From Bryobacterales bacterium (GTDB lineage Bacteria; Acidobacteriota; Terriglobia; Bryobacterales; Bryobacteraceae), in assembly GCA_003142355.1 (NCBI GenBank), contig PLMF01000368.1, forward strand, positions 4,222 to 19,523: DNA of 15,302 nucleotides. The letters run 5' to 3'. Under the pieces are notes generated by a model, which saw only the letters and a program-made list of their open reading frames with translations, did no database searches and was not told the origin of the DNA. Of the stretch, positions 1-6,462 are shown one piece after another. The number at the start of each line of letters is the position of its first letter. Position 1 is the first letter of the stretch. The position numbers were made by a program, and so were the translations under genes.

Positions 1-491
1 ACTTCGATGCGCAGCGTGGATGGCACCTTGAACCACAGCGCGCCCTCCGCCCACACCCCGGCCATTTCGGTGGCGCCGATGCCCGTCGCAAAGGCCCCAA
101 ACGCGCCGTGCGTGGTGGTGTGCGAATCCGTCCCCACCAGCACCATGCCGGGCCGCACATGGCCGTTTTCCGGCAAGACCTGGTGGCAGATTCCGCCTCG
201 CCCCACGTCATAGAAATGCTCGATGCCTTGAGCCGCCACGAATTCGCGAACGGCTTTGTGGGTGGTGGCGGTCTTCTCCGATTCCGCGGGTATGCGGTGG
301 TCGAAGACGATGACGATTTTGGACGGGTCCCACACGCGGGCCAGACCGATTTCGAGGAAGCTCTTGCGGACCAGGTCGGCGTTTTCGTGGCTCATGGCCA
401 AGTCCACGCGCGCCACCACGATCTGGTCCGGCGACACCCGCTCGCGCCCCGAAGCGCGCGCCAGGATCTTTTCAGCGAGGGTCATGCCCAT
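1..491 (-). CDS. Aconitase-family dehydratase large subunit (LeuC2/HacA-like), 3'-truncated by window edge
   Basis: The reverse strand encodes 163 complete codons, beginning [10 protein letters not shown] and still open at base 1. The protein belongs to the aconitase superfamily (3-isopropylmalate dehydratase / homoaconitase large subunits), which uses a 4Fe-4S cluster to hydrate or dehydrate hydroxy di- or tricarboxylates. Visible signatures are FDHRIP near residue 63, GICHQVLPE near 100, [20 protein letters not shown] at 121-140 and WFKVPST at 153-159. The last is typical of the split LeuC2/HacA/DmdA type rather than classical LeuC. The cysteine ligands of the cluster and the small subunit would lie beyond the window. 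AAGGAG lies 4 nt before the ATG at 491 and 10 nt before a second in-frame ATG at 485, so the exact start is ambiguous. It overlaps the 3' end of the lyase gene by 20 nt, which suggests translational coupling. The substrate cannot be read from the sequence; isopropylmalate, homoaconitate or dimethylmaleate are possible. Confidence 0.88.
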   Translation of the reverse strand, partial: MGMTLAEKILARASGRERVSPDQIVVARVDLAMSHENADLVRKSFLEIGLARVWDPSKIVIVFDHRIPAESEKTATTHKAVREFVAAQGIEHFYDVGRGGICHQVLPENGHVRPGMVLVGTDSHTTTHGAFGAFATGIGATEMAGVWAEGALWFKVPSTLRIE

Positions 492-1389
492 GGTTCTCCT
501 TCGCCGGCAGGTACTCGCGCTCCAGCGCGCGGTATTCCGGCAGCCCCACAAACGTGGTGTACTCCTTGAAACTGGTGATCCGGTCCGTTTCGCCCGCCAG
601 GATGCCGGTGGGGGAAGCGCGCAGGGCTCCGAAGAAATCCTTCAGCGCCTTGTGCATCACCATGATCGAGGCCACCGGGATGCTCACCCGCGCCACCCCC
701 ATGGCGGCCAGTTCGGGGATGGGAATCAGTTCAGTCTTCACCCCGGTCACCGCGTCCATCAGGTTCACCGAGAGCAGGCCGTGGATGCCGCGGACCGCCC
801 GCTCGATATCCGAGCGGGTGCCGATGCCGTCGAGGAACGCCAGGTCGGCGCCCGACTCCAGGTACAGGTTGGCCCGGCGGATGGCTTCCTCGATCCCCAG
901 CACCGCGTAGGAATCGGTGCGGGCGTTGATGACGATGTCCGCTCCCAGGCGCTTGCGCGCATCGGCCATGGCGCGGACCTTGCCCGCCATCTCCTCGGCC
1001 GGAATCACCTGCTTGCCTTCCATGTGCCCGCAGCGCTTGGGGAATACCTGGTCCTCGATGTTGACGCCCGCCACTCCCATCTCGATCAGGCGTTCCGTAA
1101 TGGCAGCCGCGTTGATGGCATTACCGCCGCCCGTATCGATATCCGCCATCACCGGGATGCGCACCGCGCGGACAATGTGGCCGGTGATGTCCAGAACGTC
1201 CTTCATATCCACCAGGCCGACGTCGGGTTTCCCCAGCAGGCTGCCGGCGACGCCGAAACCACTCACCTGCACGGCTTCGAACCCGGCGCTTTCCACCGTC
1301 CGGGCGCTCAGCGCGTCGTGGCAGCCCGGCACCACCAGGGCCGCTCTGCGCTCTAACGCCGACCGAAGAACAGATGCTCGATCATTCAT
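472..1389 (-). CDS. Isocitrate lyase/PEP mutase-superfamily lyase (methylisocitrate or dimethylmalate lyase-like)
   Basis: This 305-residue protein has the full length of the PrpB/Dml subgroup, TIM-barrel Mg-dependent enzymes that split a 2-hydroxy-diacid to pyruvate or glyoxylate plus a second acid. Seen: [10 protein letters not shown] (21-30), the loop [16 protein letters not shown] (41-56), the metal-binding motif [10 protein letters not shown] (D83 and D85), IEDQ (E112, D113), and the flexible active-site loop PKRCGH with C120, which is the lyase signature rather than the PEP-mutase one. NARTD follows downstream. The start at 1389 has AGGTGA a few bases upstream. The next gene on the same strand is an aconitase-family large subunit overlapping by 20 nt. 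In the 2-methylcitrate cycle PrpB is normally paired with PrpC/PrpD, not a LeuC-type subunit, so the pairing points towards a dimethylmalate/citramalate-type pathway (inference). An oxaloacetate decarboxylase-like role cannot be excluded. Confidence 0.9.
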   Translation of the reverse strand: MNDRASVLRSALERRAALVVPGCHDALSARTVESAGFEAVQVSGFGVAGSLLGKPDVGLVDMKDVLDITGHIVRAVRIPVMADIDTGGGNAINAAAITERLIEMGVAGVNIEDQVFPKRCGHMEGKQVIPAEEMAGKVRAMADARKRLGADIVINARTDSYAVLGIEEAIRRANLYLESGADLAFLDGIGTRSDIERAVRGIHGLLSVNLMDAVTGVKTELIPIPELAAMGVARVSIPVASIMVMHKALKDFFGALRASPTGILAGETDRITSFKEYTTFVGLPEYRALEREYLPAKENHGHDPR

Positions 1390-1420
1390 GACTTCACCTA
1401 TAACAGATTTCAGACTTTTG

Positions 1421-1533
1421 AGTGGCGCAGCCTCTCAGGCTGCCGTCTCCGCACTCTTGCGGAGACGTTTTGTCGGCCGCGAACCAAGCGTCCCCATGAG
1501 TGGGGACGCGGCAGCCTGAGAGGCTGCGCCACT
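1421..1533. repeat. Compound palindromic (REP/BIME-like) element with nested hairpins in a divergent promoter
   Basis: Bases 1421-1445 and 1509-1533 are perfect 25-bp inverted repeats. Each arm is itself a hairpin: GCAGCCT-CTC-AGGCTGC in the left arm and the GAG-loop version in the right. Between them lie two more hairpins: 1444-1467 (10-bp stem CGTCTCCGCA, loop CTCT) and 1488-1509 (9-bp stem GCGTCCCCA, loop TGAG). Read outward-in, the two halves look like diverged copies of one unit in opposite orientation. The element starts 31 nt from the lyase start and ends 40 nt before the ROK start, filling most of the 184-bp divergent intergenic region. No transposase or target-site duplication is visible. 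A REP doublet, a small MITE or a structured RNA are all possible. Confidence 0.9.
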
Positions 1534-1573
1534 TTGCTAAATTGGAAGCTCGCGAACTTGCAAGGAGGCTCTT

Positions 1574-2518
1574 GTGGTGGTACTCGGTATCGATATCGGC
1601 AGCGCGCAGATGAAAGCGGGCATGGTGGATGAACAGGGCGCTATCGTGGCGTCCCGCACCATCGAGACTCCCGCCGACCTGGACGGCTTCCTGTCCTCGC
1701 TGCAAGACGCCATTCGCTGGCTGCTCGAGGCCACCGCGCTTCCCGCCGGAGTGGGCGTCGGCTGCAAAGGCATCATCGACCCGGACAGCACCCGCATCGA
1801 AGTCCTGCCGGGGCACCTGCATTTTCTCCAGGGCCTGCGCCTCGCCGATCTGGTGGGCCTGCCTCTGGACGTCCCGGTATTCGCCGATAACGACGCCCGG
1901 GTGGCGCTGGCGGGCGAGATGGTCTGGGGCGCCGCTCGCGACCATAGCAACGTCGTGATGCTGACGCTGGGTAATGGTGTCGGAGGCGCCGTGCTGGCCA
2001 ATGGCCAGTTGCTGCGGGGCCACTCCGGCGTGGCCGGCCACCTGGGCCACCTCACCGTCGATCCCGACGGCCCGGTCTGTGTTTGCGGTAATCGCGGCTG
2101 CCTGGAAACGGTCTTCTCGGCGCGCGCCATCGAAGGCGAAGCTTGGGCGGCGGTGCACCGCGGCTGCGCTTCCGTGCTCACCCGCCTGTTCCGCGAACGG
2201 CCCCAACTGGCCACCTGCCGCACCATCTTTCAGGCGGCGAGCGAAGGCGACGGCCTGGCGGTCGAGATCGTCTCCAAAGCCATTCGCAAGCTGGGCGCGG
2301 CCATCGCCGGCCTGCTGCACGTCTTCGATCCCGAAATCGTAATCGTCGGCGGGAAGGTTGCCGATGCCGGCGCCGATCTGCTGGTCCCGCTACAAAAAGA
2401 AGTTTGGGCGCGCTCCCGCGGTTTGCTCCGCCGCGAGGTGCCGCTGGTGGAGCAGCAGGTAGCGGACAAATCGGGAATTGTGGGAGCCGCCGGGCTGGTG
2501 ATGGCGCCGCGGGGGTAG
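1574..2518 (+). CDS. ROK-family sugar kinase (glucokinase-like)
   Basis: This 314-residue protein is of normal length for a ROK kinase without the N-terminal helix-turn-helix of ROK repressors, so it is read as an enzyme that phosphorylates a hexose or related sugar with ATP. Seen: the phosphate-1 motif GIDIGSAQMKAG (5-16), the catalytic ADNDARVA (104-111, D107 the likely base), LGNGVGGAVLANGQLLRGHSG (132-152), GHLGH (155-159), and the zinc motif CVCGNRGCLE with C169, C171 and C176. The first histidine of GHLGH replaces the glutamate of the common E-x-G-H form; this variant occurs in other ROK proteins. The start is GTG at 1574 with AAGGAGG at 1562-1568, 5 nt upstream. It is divergent from the lyase gene. 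Its last 343 bp recur at 3274-3616. The sugar is unknown. Confidence 0.93.
   Translation: MVVLGIDIGSAQMKAGMVDEQGAIVASRTIETPADLDGFLSSLQDAIRWLLEATALPAGVGVGCKGIIDPDSTRIEVLPGHLHFLQGLRLADLVGLPLDVPVFADNDARVALAGEMVWGAARDHSNVVMLTLGNGVGGAVLANGQLLRGHSGVAGHLGHLTVDPDGPVCVCGNRGCLETVFSARAIEGEAWAAVHRGCASVLTRLFRERPQLATCRTIFQAASEGDGLAVEIVSKAIRKLGAAIAGLLHVFDPEIVIVGGKVADAGADLLVPLQKEVWARSRGLLRREVPLVEQQVADKSGIVGAAGLVMAPRG
2176..2518 (+). repeat. Direct repeat copy 1: 3' end of the ROK gene, duplicated at 3274-3616
   Basis: The stretch from GCTCACCCGCC at 2176 to the TAG at 2518 matches 3274-3616 over 343 bp without a single gap. By hand count there are about 36 mismatches, so identity is near 90%. Similarity stops at the stop codon on the right and at GCTCACCC on the left. 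The offset between copies is 1098 bp. Copy 1 is the intact end of the kinase gene; copy 2 is a headless remnant. Confidence 0.92.
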
Positions 2519-2520
2519 GA

Positions 2521-2687
2521 CAGCCCGAAAGGGCGAAAGATCTTAGCCCACGGCGCAAGAGGTGGGTCGGTGGAAGAACACGATGAGCCCCGTAGGGGCG
2601 GAAGAGGTTGGGCCGCAGCATCTTGCGCCCTTCCGGGGCTGAATCGTCTTCGTGTCTATTCTCACGGCTTGCGCCGAATGGGCGTTA
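2521..2687. repeat. Cluster of small palindromic repeats (AGCCC...GGGCG type)
   Basis: At least three related units occur here. The first (2522-2541) is AGCCCGAAAGGGCGAAAGAT, a hairpin with a GAAA loop. The second (2586-2600) is AGCCCCGTAGGGGCG. The third is in opposite orientation (2619-2640); its reverse complement reads AGCCCCGGAAGGGCGCAAGA and closely matches the first. CGGCGCAAG at 2551-2559 has a partner in opposite orientation (CTTGCGCCG) near 2668-2676. The arrangement of short units in both orientations after a stop codon is that of dispersed intergenic REP-like repeats. It may also help terminate ROK transcription. I see no coding potential of its own. Confidence 0.7.
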
Positions 2688-2831
2688 ACCTAAGAACATT
2701 TGGAGGGAGAAACGTTTGGCTTCTGCCGCACCTTCTAAGCTCGGAGGGCGAAGAGAGTCGCCCATGGCATATTAGCCGTGGGTCCGGGGGGTTCCGTTTG
2801 CTATGCTTGTCATGTCAGGAAGGAGACTCGC
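2688..2831. other. Non-coding leader upstream of the membrane-protein gene
   Basis: No gene is recognisable here. The only clear signal is AGGAAGGAG at 2817-2825, a strong ribosome binding site 6 nt before the ATG at 2832. TATGCT at 2802-2807 could be a -10 element, but it has no convincing -35 partner, so no promoter is called. With the repeat cluster just before it, the gene-free stretch is about 313 bp. Confidence 0.5.
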
Positions 2832-3256
2832 ATGTCCGGAATGGATGCGGGCGGCCCGGTCGTCAGCCTCCCGCTCGGCTACCGAAACCTGCGTGCGCTG
2901 TTCATCGCGGGCTTCGTCCTTGAGATCATCCTGACTTTCGTCCCGTCGCATAGGGCTGAAGGCCGGTCTTTCAGCGATTTCGAATCCGTCCGCTGGTCGT
3001 TCCAGCAGGGGGGCGGGACGGCCTATTTTTGCTCTCCGTATCCATGTTCTGTTTCATGGTCGCTTGTCCGGCGCTTGCCGTCAGCCATCCTCGACGATGG
3101 GTGTTCATCGTCGGCGCGTCGTTCGCCATGTTCGGTTTGGTCTTCGAATTCTTCACGGGCTCGAACGAAAACGTCTACTTCTTTCCGCGCCTATTGGATT
3201 ATGTCGCGATAGCCATGATGCTCACGGGCTTCTGGATAAAGCCCGCCTGTACCTGA
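2832..3256 (+). pseudogene. Frameshifted small four-helix membrane protein
   Basis: The reading frame opens at ATG 2832 (MSGMDAGGPVVSLPLGYRN) behind a strong SD and gives a first hydrophobic helix, ALFIAGFVLEIILTFV. It loses protein character after WSFQQGG, where a run of six G lies at 3008-3013. If one base is missing in that run, translation continues in another frame through GLFLLSVSMFCFMVACPALA, WVFIVGASFAMFGLVFEFF and LDYVAIAMMLTGFWI to the TGA at 3254-3256. That restores a protein of about 141 residues with four predicted helices. As it stands the product would be scrambled after helix 1. I do not recognise the family. A homopolymer sequencing error, a real inactivating mutation or programmed slippage would all give this picture. 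The ROK remnant follows 17 bp downstream. Confidence 0.65.
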
Positions 3257-3273
3257 TTTCGTACAGCCGAACC

Positions 3274-3616
3274 GCTCACCCGCCTGTTCTGCGAACAGCC
3301 CCAATTGGCCACCTGCCGCACCATCTTTCAGGCGGCGAGCGATGGCGACGGCCTGGCGACCGCGATCGTCTCCAAAGCCATTCGCAAGGTGGGCGCGGCC
3401 ATCGCCGGCTTGCTGCACATCTTCGATCCCGAACTCGTAATCGTCGATGGCCACGTAGCCGATGCCGGCGCCGCCCTGCTGGTCCCTCTTCAAGAGGAAG
3501 TGTGGGCGCGTTCCCGCGGTTTACTCCGCCGCGAGGCGCTACTGGTGGAGCAGCAGGTGGCCGACAAATCGGGAATTGTGGGAGCCCCCGGTTTGGTGAT
3601 GGCACCGCAGGGGTAG
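3274..3616 (+). pseudogene. ROK kinase C-terminal remnant (copy 2 of the duplicated 3' end)
   Basis: This stretch encodes the last ~113 residues of a ROK kinase, including KAIRKVGAAIAGLLHIFDPE and VEQQVADKSGIVGAPGLVMA. It lacks the ATP-binding, catalytic and zinc-binding parts, which lie upstream of the duplicated portion, so it cannot be a kinase. The frame is open from the TGA that ends the membrane-protein gene, but there is no ATG and no SD; TTG at 3305 is the only start-like codon and is not convincing. Compared with 2176-2518 it has about 36 substitutions and no indels. A frame kept open at ~10% divergence suggests it came from a functional paralogue before being beheaded (inference). 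Confidence 0.85.
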
Positions 3617-3632
3617 CCGTAGCGCTTCCTGC

Positions 3633-4016
3633 TTATCGCAGCCGCACGAGGCCCAAGCTGACCTGGAGTGCCTCATTGGCGCGTTCCATAGTCTCTTCAT
3701 CGGCCGCGCCGAGGCGCCTGATGAGCCGCATCCGATCCACCGCGCGGATCTGGTTGACCACGGCAACCGATGTAACCGACAACCCGGTGTCGCGGTTCGC
3801 GGCGAGCAAGACATGGACTGGGTTGAGCGGAAATCGCACCGTGGAGGTGATCGGCGCCACAATGGTGACGTCGCTCAGCCGGTTGGAGAGATCGTTTTGA
3901 ATCACCAGGGCCGGCCGCGTTTTCCGAATCTCCCGGCCTAGCGTCGGGTCGAGCGCGGTGAGGTAGATCTCCCCGCGCCTCGGGTAGCTGATTCTTTGCG
4001 GTCGAGTCGCTGCCAT
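3633..4016 (-). CDS. MazF/PemK-family endoribonuclease toxin
   Basis: This 127-residue protein has the usual MazF/PemK length plus a short N-terminal extension. Family features are RRGEIYLTALDPTLG (13-27), KTRPALVIQND (32-42, R34 being the position of the catalytic arginine), TIVAPITST (51-59, T57 the catalytic-threonine position) and VVNQIRAVDRMRL (86-98). MazF toxins cleave RNA at short sequence motifs and stop growth when the unstable antitoxin is lost. The gene lies directly downstream of an RHH-type antitoxin gene and overlaps it by 79 nt. No other start precedes RRGEIYL closely, so ATG 4016 is kept, although a start at a non-ATG codon further in is possible. It is convergent with the ROK remnant, 16 bp away. 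Confidence 0.9.
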   Translation of the reverse strand: MAATRPQRISYPRRGEIYLTALDPTLGREIRKTRPALVIQNDLSNRLSDVTIVAPITSTVRFPLNPVHVLLAANRDTGLSVTSVAVVNQIRAVDRMRLIRRLGAADEETMERANEALQVSLGLVRLR

Positions 4017-4249
4017 ATCTCCTGATCCACGGCCAACCAGTCGCTGGCGATTTCGCGATCCAGATCCCGATCGCGAATGGTAGCTTGTTCCAACCGGGCA
4101 CGGAGCGCTTCGGCGCTCTGATTTGCCACGTAGTGCCGCACTGCCTGGTCGATAAACCGGCTGCGCTCCCCCGGCACGGCCATCCGGTCAATCGTCCGGA
4201 TCGTGGCTTCCGGCAGCACAATGTTGATGCGCTTGCGTGCGGACATCAT
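3938..4249 (-). CDS. Ribbon-helix-helix antitoxin of the MazF toxin (MazE-like)
   Basis: This 103-residue protein starts with a ribbon-helix-helix segment: KRINIVLPEATIRTIDRMA as strand and helix 1, then PGERSRFIDQAVRHYV as helix 2. A charged helical part follows (EALRARLEQATIRDRDLDRE), and the region EIASDWLAVDQEIWQRL is a plausible toxin-binding segment. The last ~20 residues (KESATRG to the end) are low-complexity, basic and overlap the toxin gene, so they may be a late readthrough extension. The role is to neutralise the MazF-like toxin and repress its own operon. Two ATGs, at 4249 and 4246, are possible starts. A consensus promoter with a palindrome lies just upstream. Confidence 0.85.
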   Translation of the reverse strand: MMSARKRINIVLPEATIRTIDRMAVPGERSRFIDQAVRHYVANQSAEALRARLEQATIRDRDLDREIASDWLAVDQEIWQRLDRKESATRGAGRSTSPRSTRR

Positions 4250-4269
4250 AGCGAATGACCTTAATCCAC

Positions 4270-4298
4270 ATTATATACACAATCAATGTGTATGTCAC
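4270..4298 (-). promoter_or_regulatory. mazEF promoter with palindromic operator in the spacer
   Basis: On the minus strand, GTGACA (4298-4293) and TATAAT (4275-4270) are separated by exactly 17 bp, giving 5/6 and 6/6 matches to sigma70 consensus. The spacer is filled by the perfect inverted repeat ATACACA-TTGAT-TGTGTAT (4293-4275), which touches both elements. The antitoxin start at 4249 lies about 20 bp beyond the -10. A repressor bound here would block RNA polymerase, which fits autoregulation by an RHH antitoxin. Confidence 0.82.
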
Positions 4299-4301
4299 CC
4301 C

Positions 4302-5504
4302 TCACTCATACCGCAGCGCCTCGGTCGGATTCAAATGCGCCGCCCGGTTGGCTGGCAGTATCCCGAAAATCAGGCCTACCAGGCAGGAAACCCCGAACGC
4401 CACCACAATCGCCACCAGTGAAATCGGAATCTTGATGTCCGCGAACAATTGCACGCTCAGCGGGATGGCGACCCCGACCAAGATGCCCAGCAGGCCGCCC
4501 GAAAGGCTCACCAGGATCGCCTCGGTGAGAAATTGCACCAGAATCTCTTTGGGCGACGCGCCCACCGCCAGGCGCACCCCGATCTCCCGCGTCCGCTCCG
4601 TCACCGTCACCAGCATGATGTTCATAATCCCGATCCCGGAAATGACCAGCGTGATGGCGGAAACCAGAACCAGCACGAATGAAAGGATCAGCGAGATGTT
4701 CTTGGCCGCGTTCAGAATCGCCGTCAGCGTGTCCACCCGGTAGCGCGCGCCAGGACGGTGGCGGCCCTCCACGATTTCCTGCACCCGCACCGCCACGCGG
4801 TCGACTTCCAGCGGCGACCGCACCTGCACGTATAGCGGGTCGATCCGCTCCAGCGGCGTGAAGTAGCGCAGCACCGTGATGGGGATCAGGATGGTGTCGC
4901 GTTCCACCTCCGACTGCCCGAACGTCTCCACCTTCTCGTGAAACGTGCCGATTACCGTGAACTGCAGCCCGTAAAGCTTGATCACCTGGTGGAGCGCGCT
5001 CGCCCGGTTGCCGTACATTCGCTCCGCCAGCTTGTCGGTCAGCAGCGCCACCTTGCCGCGCAGCGTGACGTCCCCTTCGTCCAGGAACCGCCCCGAGCTG
5101 ATCACGATGTTCCGCACCGGCTGGTAATCCTGGTCGGTGCCGATGACCTTCACGTCCTGTTCCCTGCCGCCGATCAGCATGCGGTCGAAGTTGGACATGA
5201 CGCCCGTAGCCGCGACAATGTCCGCTCCCAGTTCCTGGCGGATCGCCTCCACGTCGGACACCTTGATGTAATCGGCGTCCGCCACCGCCGTGCTCGGGCC
5301 GGCCGAGGTGTAGTACGCAAAGATGATGTTGGAGCCGATGCCCTCGATCTGTTCCAGAATGTAGTCCCGGCTGGTGAGCGAGATGGTCACTACCAGGATG
5401 ACCGAGGCGGTGCCGATCACCATCCCCAACCCGGTGAGCAGCGATCGAACGGGATTGGCGCGAAGCGCCTGGGCGCTGAATCGGAGCGCTTCGCCGAGGA
5501 ACAC
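4302..5504 (-). CDS. MacB/FtsX-type ABC transporter permease
   Basis: This 400-residue protein has the complete MacB permease layout: an N-terminal transmembrane helix (about 20-42, SLLTGLGMVIGTASVILVV), a large periplasmic MacB_PCD domain (about 45-270), then three C-terminal helices of the FtsX domain near 272-300, 332-358 and 362-388. The segment TVTERTREIGVRLAVGASPKEILVQFLTE is the cytoplasmic coupling region of this family, and the ending NPTEALRYE is also characteristic. Such permeases work with a MacB-type ATPase and a periplasmic adaptor in mechanotransmission, exporting peptides, lipids, antibiotics or siderophores. Neither partner is in the window. The start is GTG at 5504, which shares its first base with the TAG stop of the upstream TPR gene (TAGTG), so the two are probably translated together. 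Confidence 0.95.
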   Translation of the reverse strand: MFLGEALRFSAQALRANPVRSLLTGLGMVIGTASVILVVTISLTSRDYILEQIEGIGSNIIFAYYTSAGPSTAVADADYIKVSDVEAIRQELGADIVAATGVMSNFDRMLIGGREQDVKVIGTDQDYQPVRNIVISSGRFLDEGDVTLRGKVALLTDKLAERMYGNRASALHQVIKLYGLQFTVIGTFHEKVETFGQSEVERDTILIPITVLRYFTPLERIDPLYVQVRSPLEVDRVAVRVQEIVEGRHRPGARYRVDTLTAILNAAKNISLILSFVLVLVSAITLVISGIGIMNIMLVTVTERTREIGVRLAVGASPKEILVQFLTEAILVSLSGGLLGILVGVAIPLSVQLFADIKIPISLVAIVVAFGVSCLVGLIFGILPANRAAHLNPTEALRYE

Positions 5505-6382
5505 TAGCCGCCCTGCGCTTGTTTGAGGAGTTTCTCAGCCTGCGACCGCGGCGGATCTTCAGGTGTGAGAGCGAGGCTCAAGTAACGCTTGAGCAAATCC
5601 TTCGCAACATTCAGATTTCGGCCGGCTTTGATGTATACGTCGGCTTTTGCAAACAGGACCTTTGGACTGTCCGGCGCAATCGCTTCGGCGCGCGCGAAGC
5701 TCTGGTCCGCCTCCTCGATCCGACCCTGCCTGGCGAGCAGCCGAGCCAGGTCTACCAGCCGCCCCACTTGGTGCGGCGTCAGCTCGATGGCCCGCCGCAG
5801 TTGTTCTTCGGCGCTAGAGAACTCCTTACGCTTCTCGGCCAGTTTGGCCTGCGCCCAGTGGCCCTCCGCCGCGTTGATCCTGGCGATCTGCCGCGCGGTG
5901 GCTGCCGCCTTGTCGAAACCGCCGCCCAGAAAGCCAGGCGCCTCCAGGTAATACTCGAACAGGTCGCTCTGCGCTTCCAGGTTGCGCGGGTTTAATTGCG
6001 CGGCTTTCTCAAAACACTGCCGCGCTTTGGAGGCATGGCCCGGGGCTGTGAACAGGCTGGAGGTCTCCGCCCGCCGCCCGTACGCCCGTCCCATCCACAG
6101 GTTGAACTCGGAGTTGCCCGGTTCGGCCGCCACGGCCTTTTCCATCGCTTCGGTGGCCTTCTTGAAATCGCCCTGCATGTAGTAATTACGGCCGATCAGG
6201 TCGTAGACCATGCCGTCTTTTTGCGGGATTGCCCGGAGGATCTTCAAGGATTGGTCGAACTCCGTAAGATTGTATAACTTGCGGGCCTGGTCGAACTCCG
6301 GCCCGGCGGCCCACATCCCATAACTCAAACTGAGCAGCAATACGAAAGGTCTCAACCGATCCGTCCCGACTTGGTTAACCAT
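5504..6382 (-). CDS. Secreted or periplasmic TPR-repeat protein
   Basis: The 292-residue product begins with a probable signal peptide (RLRPFVLLLSLSYGMWAAG, about 9-27) and then consists of tetratricopeptide-type helical pairs. Readable repeats include YDLIGRNYYMQGDFKKATEA with EKAVAAEPGN, then ARQCFEKAAQLNPRNLEAQS, the pair AEEQLRRAIELTPHQ and VDLARLLARQGRIEEADQSF, and ARAEAIAPDSPKVLFAKADV. TPR proteins are scaffolds for protein-protein contacts and no catalytic motif is visible. The gene overlaps the MacB-type permease start by one base, so it may assist that transporter; this is inference from position. ATG 6382 has only a weak SD. The protein is not recognisable as a named family. Confidence 0.9.
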   Translation of the reverse strand: MVNQVGTDRLRPFVLLLSLSYGMWAAGPEFDQARKLYNLTEFDQSLKILRAIPQKDGMVYDLIGRNYYMQGDFKKATEAMEKAVAAEPGNSEFNLWMGRAYGRRAETSSLFTAPGHASKARQCFEKAAQLNPRNLEAQSDLFEYYLEAPGFLGGGFDKAAATARQIARINAAEGHWAQAKLAEKRKEFSSAEEQLRRAIELTPHQVGRLVDLARLLARQGRIEEADQSFARAEAIAPDSPKVLFAKADVYIKAGRNLNVAKDLLKRYLSLALTPEDPPRSQAEKLLKQAQGG

Positions 6383-6462
6383 TTTAACTCAATTACATAG
6401 ATGAATATGAGAACGCTTGCGTTTCAGAGGAAGTGCAGCCGCCAGCGCGCCGGAACTCGGGG

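Noticed and set aside
256..1356. A 366-codon plus-strand frame across the lyase gene
   Set aside because: Its His/Arg/Asp-rich composition is that of an antisense shadow; the minus strand carries the recognisable lyase and dehydratase motifs.
1421..1533. Intrinsic terminator or CRISPR-like repeat
   Set aside because: No T-run follows the stems, it lies between divergent starts, and there are no repeated units with spacers.
3029..3256. An independent small gene starting at TTG 3029
   Set aside because: TTG is the only start, there is no SD, and the sequence reads as the continuation of the membrane protein after a one-base frameshift.
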